This document shows, one piece after another, positions 1 to 4,634 of a stretch of DNA of 5,556 bases. Each line of letters starts with the position of its first letter. The stretch's first letter is position 1. Made by a program: the position numbers and the translations under genes. The stretch covers positions 1 through 5,556 of the forward strand of contig CAKUEU010000089.1 of the NCBI GenBank assembly GCA_934646865.1. The letters are read 5' to 3'. Below the pieces are notes generated by a model. That model saw only the letters and a program-made list of their open reading frames with translations. It did no database searches and was not told the origin of the DNA. The DNA is from an uncultured Collinsella sp. (lineage in GTDB: Bacteria > Actinomycetota > Coriobacteriia > Coriobacteriales > Coriobacteriaceae).

Positions 1-495
1 GCCCATGACAAAGCCCAGGCCGATGGAGAGCGCCAGGCCGTAGATGACCTTCATCCACTCGTGGACGTTGACGCTGCCGGCACCGCCGAGGGCGATGGCA
101 GCGCCGGTGAGGCCGGCGATAAGGCTGTGGCTCTGCGAAGTGGGGATGCCAAAACGCGATGCCGTGGCACCGTAGACGACGATGGAGAAGAGCGCGGCGC
201 ACAGGCAGGCGAGTGCCATGGTGCTGTCTCCGCCAAAGTCGACGATATGTGAGATGGTATTGGCGACGCTCGCGTTAAAGTGCGTCATGATGAGCACGCC
301 CAAGAAGTTGAACGCGGCGCTCATGAGGATGGCGGCGCGGGCGGGCATGCAACGCGTGGTGACACAGGTTGCGATGGCGTTGGGCGCATCGGTCCATCCG
401 TTGACGAAGATGGCGCCGAGCGCAAGGATTACGGTGACGGCAAGGACTGGGTTCGACACAAGTTGGCCGAGGAAGGTTGAGAACGTTACGTCCAT
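1..495 (-). CDS. PiT-family inorganic phosphate transporter (N-terminal part)
   Basis: This is a membrane permease that imports inorganic phosphate, in this family usually with a co-transported cation. The 165 visible residues run off the left edge, so the C-terminal half is missing. A hydrophobic helix at about residues 15-32 leads into NGWTDAPNAIAT (32-43), which matches the PiT signature (GxNDxANA type). The second hallmark, GIPTSQSHSLIAGLTG (116-131), is like the GIPxSxxHxLIG block of PitA relatives. Further hydrophobic segments lie at about 55-72, 92-112, 125-140 and 150-165. I chose the ATG at 495 because an in-frame TAA lies at 526-528 and no other start codon falls between. Its own ribosome site (GAGAAAG) is weak, although a much stronger one lies further upstream. 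The gene diverges from the small gene starting at 746. Family assignment is firm; ion coupling and regulation cannot be read from the sequence. Confidence 0.93.
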   Translation of the reverse strand, partial: MDVTFSTFLGQLVSNPVLAVTVILALGAIFVNGWTDAPNAIATCVTTRCMPARAAILMSAAFNFLGVLIMTHFNASVANTISHIVDFGGDSTMALACLCAALFSIVVYGATASRFGIPTSQSHSLIAGLTGAAIALGGAGSVNVHEWMKVIYGLALSIGLGFVMG

Positions 496-525
496 ATATG
501 GGCTTTCTCGAAGTTTGCAGACACG

Positions 526-557
526 TTACAAAAACATGATAAATCGTATCACCTCCT
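526..557 (-). promoter_or_regulatory. Strong Shine-Dalgarno with a three-codon ORF upstream of the phosphate transporter
   Basis: The minus strand carries AGGAGGTGAT (548-557), which fully matches the anti-Shine-Dalgarno end of 16S rRNA. Ten bases after it comes ATG TTT TTG TAA (537 to 526), encoding Met-Phe-Leu-stop in the same frame as the transporter. The transporter ATG follows 30 bases after that stop. The core-to-ATG spacing (14 bases from AGGAGG) is longer than ideal. The site may load ribosomes for a leader peptide with re-initiation, or it may be the relic of an older start. The sequence is plain; the function is inference. Confidence 0.4.
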
Positions 558-596
558 GCGGGTTTCTTTACCGAGTTCTGATGGGAGAAGTGAATT

Positions 597-610
597 TTTT
601 AGCACTAAAA
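597..610. repeat. AT-rich 14-bp palindrome in the divergent promoter region
   Basis: TTTTAG and CTAAAA are perfect inverted arms separated by CA. It is the most AT-rich spot of the divergent region between the transporter (minus) and the gene at 746 (plus), a typical place for an operator. No regulator family could be assigned, and a chance palindrome in AT-rich DNA remains possible. Confidence 0.25.
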
Positions 611-708
611 TTGAATATTAGCCCTGTTGACCGCGGGTGTTCTTTTTGCTAACACGCCATGAGGACATGCGTGCGCGCCCCGACACTCCAAAACCACAGT
701 CTGTTCGC

Positions 709-738
709 TTTACAACATACAAACATGCGTTCGATAAT
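709..738 (+). promoter_or_regulatory. Sigma-70-type promoter for a leaderless transcript
   Basis: The -35 box TTTACA (709-714) and -10 box GATAAT (733-738) each match the consensus at five of six positions and are 18 bp apart. Transcription should start about seven bases after the -10 box, at or next to the ATG at 746. The following gene has no Shine-Dalgarno, so a leaderless mRNA fits. A weaker alternative, TTGACC (627-632) with TAACAC (650-655), lies upstream. Confidence 0.5.
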
Positions 739-745
739 AGATGGC

Positions 746-1084
746 ATGGAATATCGACAGACAGATGGCAAAACTCGGCGCGTGCACAAGCAGTATGTGG
801 ACGTTGTGGCCCGCATCCTCGCGGGCGGACAAGTTGTGCCGGTCACCGTCTGCTGGGTCGACGGACGCTGTTTTACGATTGACGAGATCGTCTCGTCCAC
901 AGGCTTTGGCCTGACGGTCCATGGCATCCGTACGGCAACCTATAAGGTTCGTTTTGGCGGACATGCGACCGAGCTGTATCTGGAGGACCAGGCGCGCGAA
1001 CGGCCGGATGGCTCGAAGACGCACGTGATGCGTTGGTGGGTGTGGGCGTTCGACCGCACGCTCGAGGGTGAGCGCCGTAAGTAA
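746..1084 (+). CDS. Small conserved-looking hypothetical protein
   Basis: This protein of 112 residues has no family I recognise with confidence. The middle looks beta-rich: VVPVTVCWVDGRCFTIDEI, then ATYKVRFGGHATELYLED, then RWWVWAF near the end. That alternation of strands, a short WVDGR turn and a final WW-VWAF resembles small actinobacterial beta-domain proteins of the DUF6504 kind, but this is only an impression. There is no signal peptide or membrane segment, so it is probably cytosolic. The same frame stays open upstream with ATGs at 659 and 725. I prefer 746 because the promoter at 709-738 would start transcription there. The upstream codons (AGG, TTA, ATA ATA) also look unlike coding DNA of this genome. 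It ends 83 bases before the BI-1 gene with no clear terminator, so read-through into that gene is possible. Confidence 0.72.
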   Translation: MEYRQTDGKTRRVHKQYVDVVARILAGGQVVPVTVCWVDGRCFTIDEIVSSTGFGLTVHGIRTATYKVRFGGHATELYLEDQARERPDGSKTHVMRWWVWAFDRTLEGERRK

Positions 1085-1102
1085 GAGTGCATGGCGTTCG
1101 GG

Positions 1103-1108
1103 TACAAT
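1103..1108 (+). promoter_or_regulatory. Probable -10 box of the BI-1 gene
   Basis: TACAAT (five of six consensus bases) sits in the context GGGTACAATGG. The -10 candidate before the PARG-like gene has a very similar context (GGGTATCATGG). No convincing -35 box is visible 16-19 bp upstream, where the sequence is the end of the previous gene. Initiation here would give a 5'UTR of about 53 bases that includes the hairpin at 1131-1149. Confidence 0.4.
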
Positions 1109-1130
1109 GGCAGGAATCTTGTCATCTGCC

Positions 1131-1149
1131 GCGCCGCCTTTCGCGGCGC
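1131..1149 (+). other. GC-rich hairpin in the 5'UTR of the BI-1 gene
   Basis: GCGCCGC (1131-1137) and GCGGCGC (1143-1149) form a perfect 7-bp stem around the loop CTTTC. The following bases (TATTTG) are not a good T-tract, so this is a poor intrinsic terminator. It ends only about seven bases before the AAAGGA ribosome site and could affect transcript stability or ribosome access. Confidence 0.35.
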
Positions 1150-1167
1150 TATTTGAAAGGACGAAGT

Positions 1168-1863
1168 ATGAACGATATCCAGGGCTACCAGAACGGTCCC
1201 ATCGAGACCGGTACAAGCCGCGCCAAGGAGATGTCGCCGCGTGCGTACAACCTTGCCATGTCCGCCCTCATCTTCCTGGGCTTTTGCGCCATGGGTGCCG
1301 GCGCCTACTTCACGAGCACCATGGCGTTTGCCCGCATGATGATGAGCGGCGCCGCCCTGCCGCTGGTCTTTGGCTCGTTTATCCTGACCATTGTCGGCAT
1401 CGTTATGATGTCGGCTGCCGCCAGCAAGCAGTCGGTGGGCCTGTCCCTTGTGGGCTACGTGGTCTTTGCGAGCACCTTTGGCCTGACGGCGTCGTTTGGT
1501 CTTGCCAACTACGACCTGCCCACCATCAACACCGCCTTTATCGCCACGGCCGCCATCACCTTTGTCTTTGGCGCGCTGGGCGTAACGTTCCCCAAGTTCT
1601 TCCGTCGCGTATATGGCATTGGCTTTGGCATTCTGCTTGCCACCATCCTGGTCGAGATCGTACTCATGTTCATGGGCGTCTCGCAGACCATCACCGACCT
1701 GATCGTGATCGTGGTGTTCGCCGGCTTTATTGGCTACGACACCTATGTTGCCACGACAGTGCCGCCTACGCTGCCCAATGCGGTGCTCATGGCGTCCAAT
1801 CTGTTCGTGGACATTATCAACGTGTTCCTGCGCATCCTGAACATCCTCGGTCGTCGCGACTAG
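1168..1863 (+). CDS. Bax inhibitor-1/YccA family membrane protein
   Basis: This 231-residue protein is a multi-pass inner-membrane protein of the BI-1 (TMBIM) superfamily. Some bacterial members, such as Bacillus YetJ, are pH-sensitive calcium leak channels. Hydrophobic segments lie at about residues 29-51, 62-82, 88-110, 119-140, 147-170 and 175-195, followed by a last amphipathic or re-entrant segment at 205-226. That is the seven-segment plan and usual length of the family. The signature is at the C-terminus: GFIGYDTY (186-193), then ASNLFVDIINVFLRILNILG (209-228). Asp191 and Asp215 are 24 residues apart, the same spacing as the di-aspartyl pH sensor of YetJ (D171/D195), so the sensor seems intact. 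The ATG at 1168 has a well-placed AAAGGA; an open frame further upstream lacks this. A strong terminator follows, so the gene ends its transcription unit. The transported ion is inferred from the family only. Confidence 0.92.
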   Translation: MNDIQGYQNGPIETGTSRAKEMSPRAYNLAMSALIFLGFCAMGAGAYFTSTMAFARMMMSGAALPLVFGSFILTIVGIVMMSAAASKQSVGLSLVGYVVFASTFGLTASFGLANYDLPTINTAFIATAAITFVFGALGVTFPKFFRRVYGIGFGILLATILVEIVLMFMGVSQTITDLIVIVVFAGFIGYDTYVATTVPPTLPNAVLMASNLFVDIINVFLRILNILGRRD

Positions 1864-1908
1864 TGCGATGCCTTGCGTGACTCTTGTCGGGCACGGTAAA
1901 ACGATGCG

Positions 1909-1937
1909 AAAGGCGGTCCTTCGGGGCCGCCTTTTTT
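1909..1937 (+). terminator. Rho-independent terminator after the BI-1 gene
   Basis: An 11-bp stem (1909-1919 with 1924-1934, one G-T wobble at 1917/1926) closes on the very stable C(TTCG)G tetraloop and runs into a T-run (1932-1937). It starts 46 bases after the BI-1 stop codon, between two plus-strand genes. Confidence 0.92.
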
Positions 1938-1950
1938 ATGCGTGGCGGGG

Positions 1951-1956
1951 TATCAT
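1951..1956 (+). promoter_or_regulatory. Probable -10 box of the PARG-like gene
   Basis: TATCAT matches five of six -10 bases and has the same GGGTAYMATGG context as the box before the BI-1 gene. The expected -35 position falls inside the preceding terminator stem and does not resemble TTGACA. The transcript would have a leader of about 40 bases, ending in a good ribosome site (AGGAAAGGTG, 1987-1996). Confidence 0.4.
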
Positions 1957-2003
1957 GGATTGGGAAAAGCCGATAGCGGCAGCGACAGGAAAGGTGACCA
2001 CTT

Positions 2004-3140
2004 ATGGCAGACGTCGACAACAGGAACCGTAACCGCAGGCCCAACCGCGCGGGACAGCCGAACCCTAAGCGTGAGGCTCGCGCTAAGGCTGCCGAGCGTC
2101 ATGTGGCGGCCGTGTCCGAGGCTTGCGCCAAGGATATCGAGCGCTCGCTTGCCGGCGTGCGTGAGTTCGACGGTATGCCTGCCGGCTTTGTCGCGGCGAT
2201 GAAGGCCAAGGCCCAGGCGGCTGCGGCTGTTGAGGAGGCGGTTGCCGAGGCTGTGGAGGTTGAGGCCGCTGAGACCGTTGAGGTCGACGCCGCCGAGGTC
2301 GAAGCTGCGGTTGAGACCGAGCCTGCGCCTGCCGAGGAAGTCGCCGAAGCCGAGCCTGCGCCTGCCGGGGAGTCCGCTCCGGTCCTGCCCGAGGTCACCG
2401 TGCTCGACGCTTCCGCCACGCAGGCCATCCTCGATAATGGTCGCGGCTATGCGCAGTTCTGCGACATGGCCGTGCTCGCCTTTGCCTCGTTCACCAACCC
2501 GGGCGGCGGCTATATCCAGGGCTATCTGGGCCAGGAGGCCACGCTCTGCGCCGATTCGTATCTGTACAACATGCTCGATAAGCAGCGTAAATGGTACGGC
2601 GAGAACCGCCGTCGAAATATCAACTGCGAGCTCTACCGCAACCGCGCCCTGGTGGTGCCTGCCGTGCGCTTCGACCGCAACCATGTGCATGCATACGCCG
2701 ATGTGATCGTTGCCGCCGCGCCCAACGTCAAGCGTGCTCGCCAGGAGTACCGCGTGAGCGACGATGCCCTGCTGGACGCGCTGCGCGATCGTATCCGCTT
2801 TGTCCTTGCCATCTGCGATGAGCTGGGTCGCGAGAAGCTCGTGCTGGGCGCTTGGGGCTGCGACAACAATGGCTTCGACGCCGAGGCCGTGGCAGAGCTC
2901 TTCCGCAAGGAGCTGGCGTCGGGCGACTTTAAGGTCAAGCAGGTCTTCTTCGCCGTGCCCTCTACGCGCTGGGATGAGGATTTTGCCAAGTTTGAGCATG
3001 TGCTGGCAAACTTCCCCGAGCGCAACGAGGAGTCCTATGCCCAGGTTGCCGCCCGCGCCGCGGCTGCCCGTGCTGCCGAGCAGGCCCAGGCCGCTGCCGA
3101 GGACGAAGAGGATGACGACGACTGGCGCAAGTACCTGTAG
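2004..3140 (+). CDS. TIGR02452 / microbial-type PARG (macrodomain-like) protein
   Basis: The 378-residue protein belongs to the bacterial poly(ADP-ribose) glycohydrolase-like family, which binds or removes ADP-ribose. The core runs from about residue 128 to 335: FASFTNPGGGYIQGYLGQE (160-178) is the ADP-ribose-binding and catalytic loop. VIVAAAPNV (234-242) and LVLGAWGCDNNGFDAEAVAE (279-298) match further family blocks, and VKQVFFAVPS (311-320) is the last core strand. The usual motif is GGG-x(6-8)-QEE, with the second Glu catalytic; here it reads QEA (Ala179). Residues 1-35 are Arg/Asn/Lys-rich. Residues 71-125 are an Ala/Glu/Val/Pro low-complexity stretch that appears inserted between the N-terminal helix and the core. 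The tail (345-378) is Ala/Glu/Asp-rich. The ATG at 2004 has a strong AGGAAAGGTG site. Terminators on both sides make it monocistronic. The protein is probably cytosolic; the fold is confident, the enzymatic activity doubtful. Confidence 0.87.
   Translation: MADVDNRNRNRRPNRAGQPNPKREARAKAAERHVAAVSEACAKDIERSLAGVREFDGMPAGFVAAMKAKAQAAAAVEEAVAEAVEVEAAETVEVDAAEVEAAVETEPAPAEEVAEAEPAPAGESAPVLPEVTVLDASATQAILDNGRGYAQFCDMAVLAFASFTNPGGGYIQGYLGQEATLCADSYLYNMLDKQRKWYGENRRRNINCELYRNRALVVPAVRFDRNHVHAYADVIVAAAPNVKRARQEYRVSDDALLDALRDRIRFVLAICDELGREKLVLGAWGCDNNGFDAEAVAELFRKELASGDFKVKQVFFAVPSTRWDEDFAKFEHVLANFPERNEESYAQVAARAAAARAAEQAQAAAEDEEDDDDWRKYL
2317..2367 (+). repeat. In-frame direct repeat in the acidic linker
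   Basis: An 18-base unit, CCGAGCCTGCGCCTGCCG, occurs at 2317-2334 and again at 2350-2367, exactly 33 bases (11 codons) apart. It encodes repeated Glu-Pro-Ala-Pro-Ala motifs in the low-complexity segment of the PARG-like protein. This suggests growth by slippage or unequal exchange, and the length may vary between strains. Confidence 0.6.
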
Positions 3141-3165
3141 GGCGACGCGCGCGATGTGACATGCC

Positions 3166-3200
3166 AAGCCGGCGTGAGGAACTGCTCCTGTCGGCTTTTT
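3166..3200 (+). terminator. Rho-independent terminator after the PARG-like gene
   Basis: AAGCCG (3166-3171) pairs with CGGCTT (3192-3197). Inside it AGGA (3177-3180) pairs with TCCT (3186-3189) across an asymmetric internal loop, and a T-run ends at 3200. It lies 25 bases after the PARG-like stop codon. The internal loop makes it weaker than the terminator at 1909, so some read-through into the SGNH gene is plausible. Confidence 0.7.
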
Positions 3201-3219
3201 ACTGAGTGAGGAGCTCAAG

Positions 3220-3879
3220 ATGAAAAACGTTTTGTGCTTTGGCGACAGCAACACGTATGGTTACGATCCGGCGGGTATGCGCGACGGCACCGCGGTGCGC
3301 TATGCGCAAGATGTGCGCTGGTGCGGCGTGGCCCAGCGCGATCTGGGCGAGGGCTGGCATGTGATCGAGGAGGGCCTGAACGGCCGCACGACGGTGCGCG
3401 ACGATATGTACCATCTGGACACCAACCTCAACGGCATTCGCGCGCTGCCGATGCTGCTGGAGTCGCATAAGCCGCTGGATGCCATTGTGATTATGCTGGG
3501 CACTAACGACTGCAAGACCGCTTTTAACGTGACGGCCACCGATATCGCTGACGGTGCCATGGCGCTCGTTCGCACGGTCCGCACGTTTCCGTGGACTGAT
3601 GCCGCGCCCTGCCCGCGCATTCTGCTGGTGGCTCCCATCAAGATTAAGCCGCAGATTGCCGATGTGTATATGACCGAGTTTGGCGAGCATGCCGTGGAGG
3701 CATCGGAGCATTTTGCCGAGTGCTACGCGTGGGTGGCCGAGCAGCTTGGATGCGACTTTATGAATGCCGCCGATTTTGCCGAGCCGGGGGATATCGACTA
3801 TCTGCACATGATGCCCGAGGGCCACGAGAGCCTGGGCCACGCCGTGGCGGCCAAGCTCCAAGAGATGTTGGGTGAGTAG
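3220..3879 (+). CDS. SGNH/GDSL-family hydrolase (MsAcT-like esterase)
   Basis: This 219-residue serine esterase or acyltransferase has all SGNH blocks. Block I is FGDSNTYGY with nucleophile Ser10. Block II is EEGLNGRTT with the oxyanion-hole Gly55. Block III is MLGTNDCK with Asn96. Block V is DYLH with Asp193 and His196, completing the triad. The stretches DVRWCGVAQRDLG and HVIEEGLNGRTT closely resemble the Mycobacterium smegmatis arylesterase/acyltransferase MsAcT as I recall it. That enzyme hydrolyses small aryl or acyl esters. There is no signal peptide or lipobox, so a cytosolic enzyme is expected. The substrate is unknown; small acetyl esters or deacetylation of a sugar would fit. The start is fixed by AGGAG (3209-3213) six bases before the ATG. 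No separate promoter is obvious in the 79-base gap after the PARG-like gene. A long hairpin follows the stop codon by nine bases. Confidence 0.92.
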   Translation: MKNVLCFGDSNTYGYDPAGMRDGTAVRYAQDVRWCGVAQRDLGEGWHVIEEGLNGRTTVRDDMYHLDTNLNGIRALPMLLESHKPLDAIVIMLGTNDCKTAFNVTATDIADGAMALVRTVRTFPWTDAAPCPRILLVAPIKIKPQIADVYMTEFGEHAVEASEHFAECYAWVAEQLGCDFMNAADFAEPGDIDYLHMMPEGHESLGHAVAAKLQEMLGE

Positions 3880-3888
3880 CACGACCCC

Positions 3889-3928
3889 AAACCACCACAA
3901 AGGTGACAGGCACCTTTGTGGTGGTTTT
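3889..3928. repeat. 17-bp perfect hairpin element, copy 1
   Basis: AAACCACCACAAAGGTG (3889-3905) and its exact reverse complement (3911-3927) flank the loop ACAGG, with T3928 completing a run of four T. It lies between the SGNH stop codon (3879) and the pentapeptide start (3959). It could end or attenuate transcription, but four T then GCCC is a modest tract for a terminator. Copy 2 at 4586-4625 is nearly identical in the opposite orientation, so this is a repeated family element and not just a local terminator. The ACAGGCACC core recalls REP-type palindromes of other bacteria (recollection, unverified). Confidence 0.85.
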
Positions 3929-3958
3929 GCCCGTGTCAACGAGCGGATCGGTTGCCAT

Positions 3959-4570
3959 ATGGGCATGGATGAGCTTATTGACCTCTTTGCTGAGGGCGAC
4001 GAGCTCGTCTCAAACACCGCTTTTGAGGATTTGGATCTTGCTTATGACGTAGCGAACGGTGCGACGTTCGATGGCGTCGTATTTCGATCCTGTATGTTCG
4101 ATGGCGTCGACTGGAGCGGTTCGACGCTTCGCGACGTCGTGTTTCGCGGCTGCCGCTTTATCCGCTGCAATATGGAAGGCTGCTGGCTCAACCGCTGTGA
4201 CTTTGTTGACTGCTCGGCGCCGGGACTCAACTTGCTCAAGGCGCGCCTGTCGAGCGTGTCGTTTGCATCGTGCGATTTGAGCTACGCGAACCTCTCGGAA
4301 GGACGTATCGGGCCCCTGGCGGCGCGCGATACGCGTCTGATCGAGGCGACACTCCAGGGCGCCAAGCTGGGGCAGTTGCGCCTAGACGGTTGCGACCTGA
4401 CGCGCGTCGATGTGTTTAAGACCCCGCTTTCCGGCGTGGATATGTCGCGCTGCACGTTTGCGGCTCCTGTTGTTTCGGGCGACTACCATGAGTTGCGAGG
4501 CCTGACGGTCAATGCCGAGCAAGCGCTAGCGCTCTCGGGCTTGCTGGGTATTCAGCTTGCCGACGACTAG
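3959..4570 (+). CDS. Pentapeptide-repeat protein
   Basis: The 203-residue protein is predicted to fold as a right-handed quadrilateral beta-helix. Aromatic or aliphatic central residues recur every five positions without a break from Phe22 to Phe167 (for example F37, F42, F47, W52, L57, F62, F67), about 30 units or seven coils. All nine cysteines (45, 65, 70, 75, 80, 85, 105, 145, 165) fall on the same repeat position, the small inward i-2 site. After the helix comes a non-repeat tail, LRGLTVNAEQALALSGLLGI (179-198), resembling the C-terminal module of Qnr/MfpA-type proteins. Those mimic DNA and bind gyrase, but such a role here is only a possibility. The first 30 residues are acidic. I chose the ATG at 3959; 3965 is equally possible, as neither has a good ribosome site (only GAGCGGA nearby). 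The frame stays open upstream through the hairpin, but a start there would overlap the previous gene. With about 30 bases after the hairpin and no clear promoter, transcription may come from the SGNH gene. Confidence 0.9.
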   Translation: MGMDELIDLFAEGDELVSNTAFEDLDLAYDVANGATFDGVVFRSCMFDGVDWSGSTLRDVVFRGCRFIRCNMEGCWLNRCDFVDCSAPGLNLLKARLSSVSFASCDLSYANLSEGRIGPLAARDTRLIEATLQGAKLGQLRLDGCDLTRVDVFKTPLSGVDMSRCTFAAPVVSGDYHELRGLTVNAEQALALSGLLGIQLADD

Positions 4571-4585
4571 ACGTCAAAATGGAAT

Positions 4586-4625
4586 AACCACCACAAAGGT
4601 GCCTGTCCCTTCGTGGTGGTTTTTG
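4586..4625. terminator. Bidirectional terminator; hairpin element copy 2
   Basis: AACCACCAC (4586-4594) pairs with GTGGTGGTT (4613-4621). One A/C mismatch follows, then AAGG (4596-4599) pairs with CCTT (4608-4611) around an eight-base loop. T-runs follow on the plus strand (ending 4624), and T-rich sequence also follows on the minus strand. It lies 15 bases after the pentapeptide stop and nine bases beyond the thiD stop, serving both convergent genes. Read in reverse complement it matches copy 1 except for one substitution and one missing base. Confidence 0.85.
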
Positions 4626-4634
4626 GTTGCTGTC

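Noticed and set aside
182..652. Plus-strand open frame of 156 codons at the left edge
   Set aside because: It lies antisense to the phosphate transporter and the divergent promoter region; the minus frame carries the PiT signatures.
627..655. Alternative promoter TTGACC / TAACAC for the small hypothetical gene
   Set aside because: The -10 box matches only three of six positions, and the promoter at 709-738 is better and correctly placed.
1068..1880. Plus-strand open frame of 270 codons overlapping the BI-1 gene
   Set aside because: The other plus frame gives a seven-segment BI-1 protein with the conserved Asp pair; this one is Arg/His/Cys-rich and without family features.
1953..3254. Long antisense open frame (433 codons) on the minus strand, longer than the gene it covers
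   Set aside because: It is a mirror of GC-rich coding DNA. The plus frame has clear PARG family blocks, a good ribosome site and a terminator, whereas the antisense product is low-complexity and also crosses a terminator and the start of the SGNH gene.
3872..3958. N-terminal extension of the pentapeptide protein from an ATG at 3872
   Set aside because: It would overlap the SGNH stop codon and translate the hairpin repeat; it has no ribosome site, and the repeat register begins well after 3959.
3199..4017. Minus-strand open frame of 272 codons across the SGNH gene
   Set aside because: It is antisense to a complete SGNH hydrolase with all catalytic blocks and crosses the perfect hairpin; its product has no recognisable motif.
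3889..4625. Insertion sequence or composite transposon bounded by the inverted hairpins
   Set aside because: No transposase or target-site duplication is visible, and the enclosed gene is an intact pentapeptide-repeat gene. The repeats are reported as a finding, not as a mobile element call.
3889..4625. CRISPR-like array
   Set aside because: There are only two repeat copies, 658 bases apart and in opposite orientation, with a gene between them.
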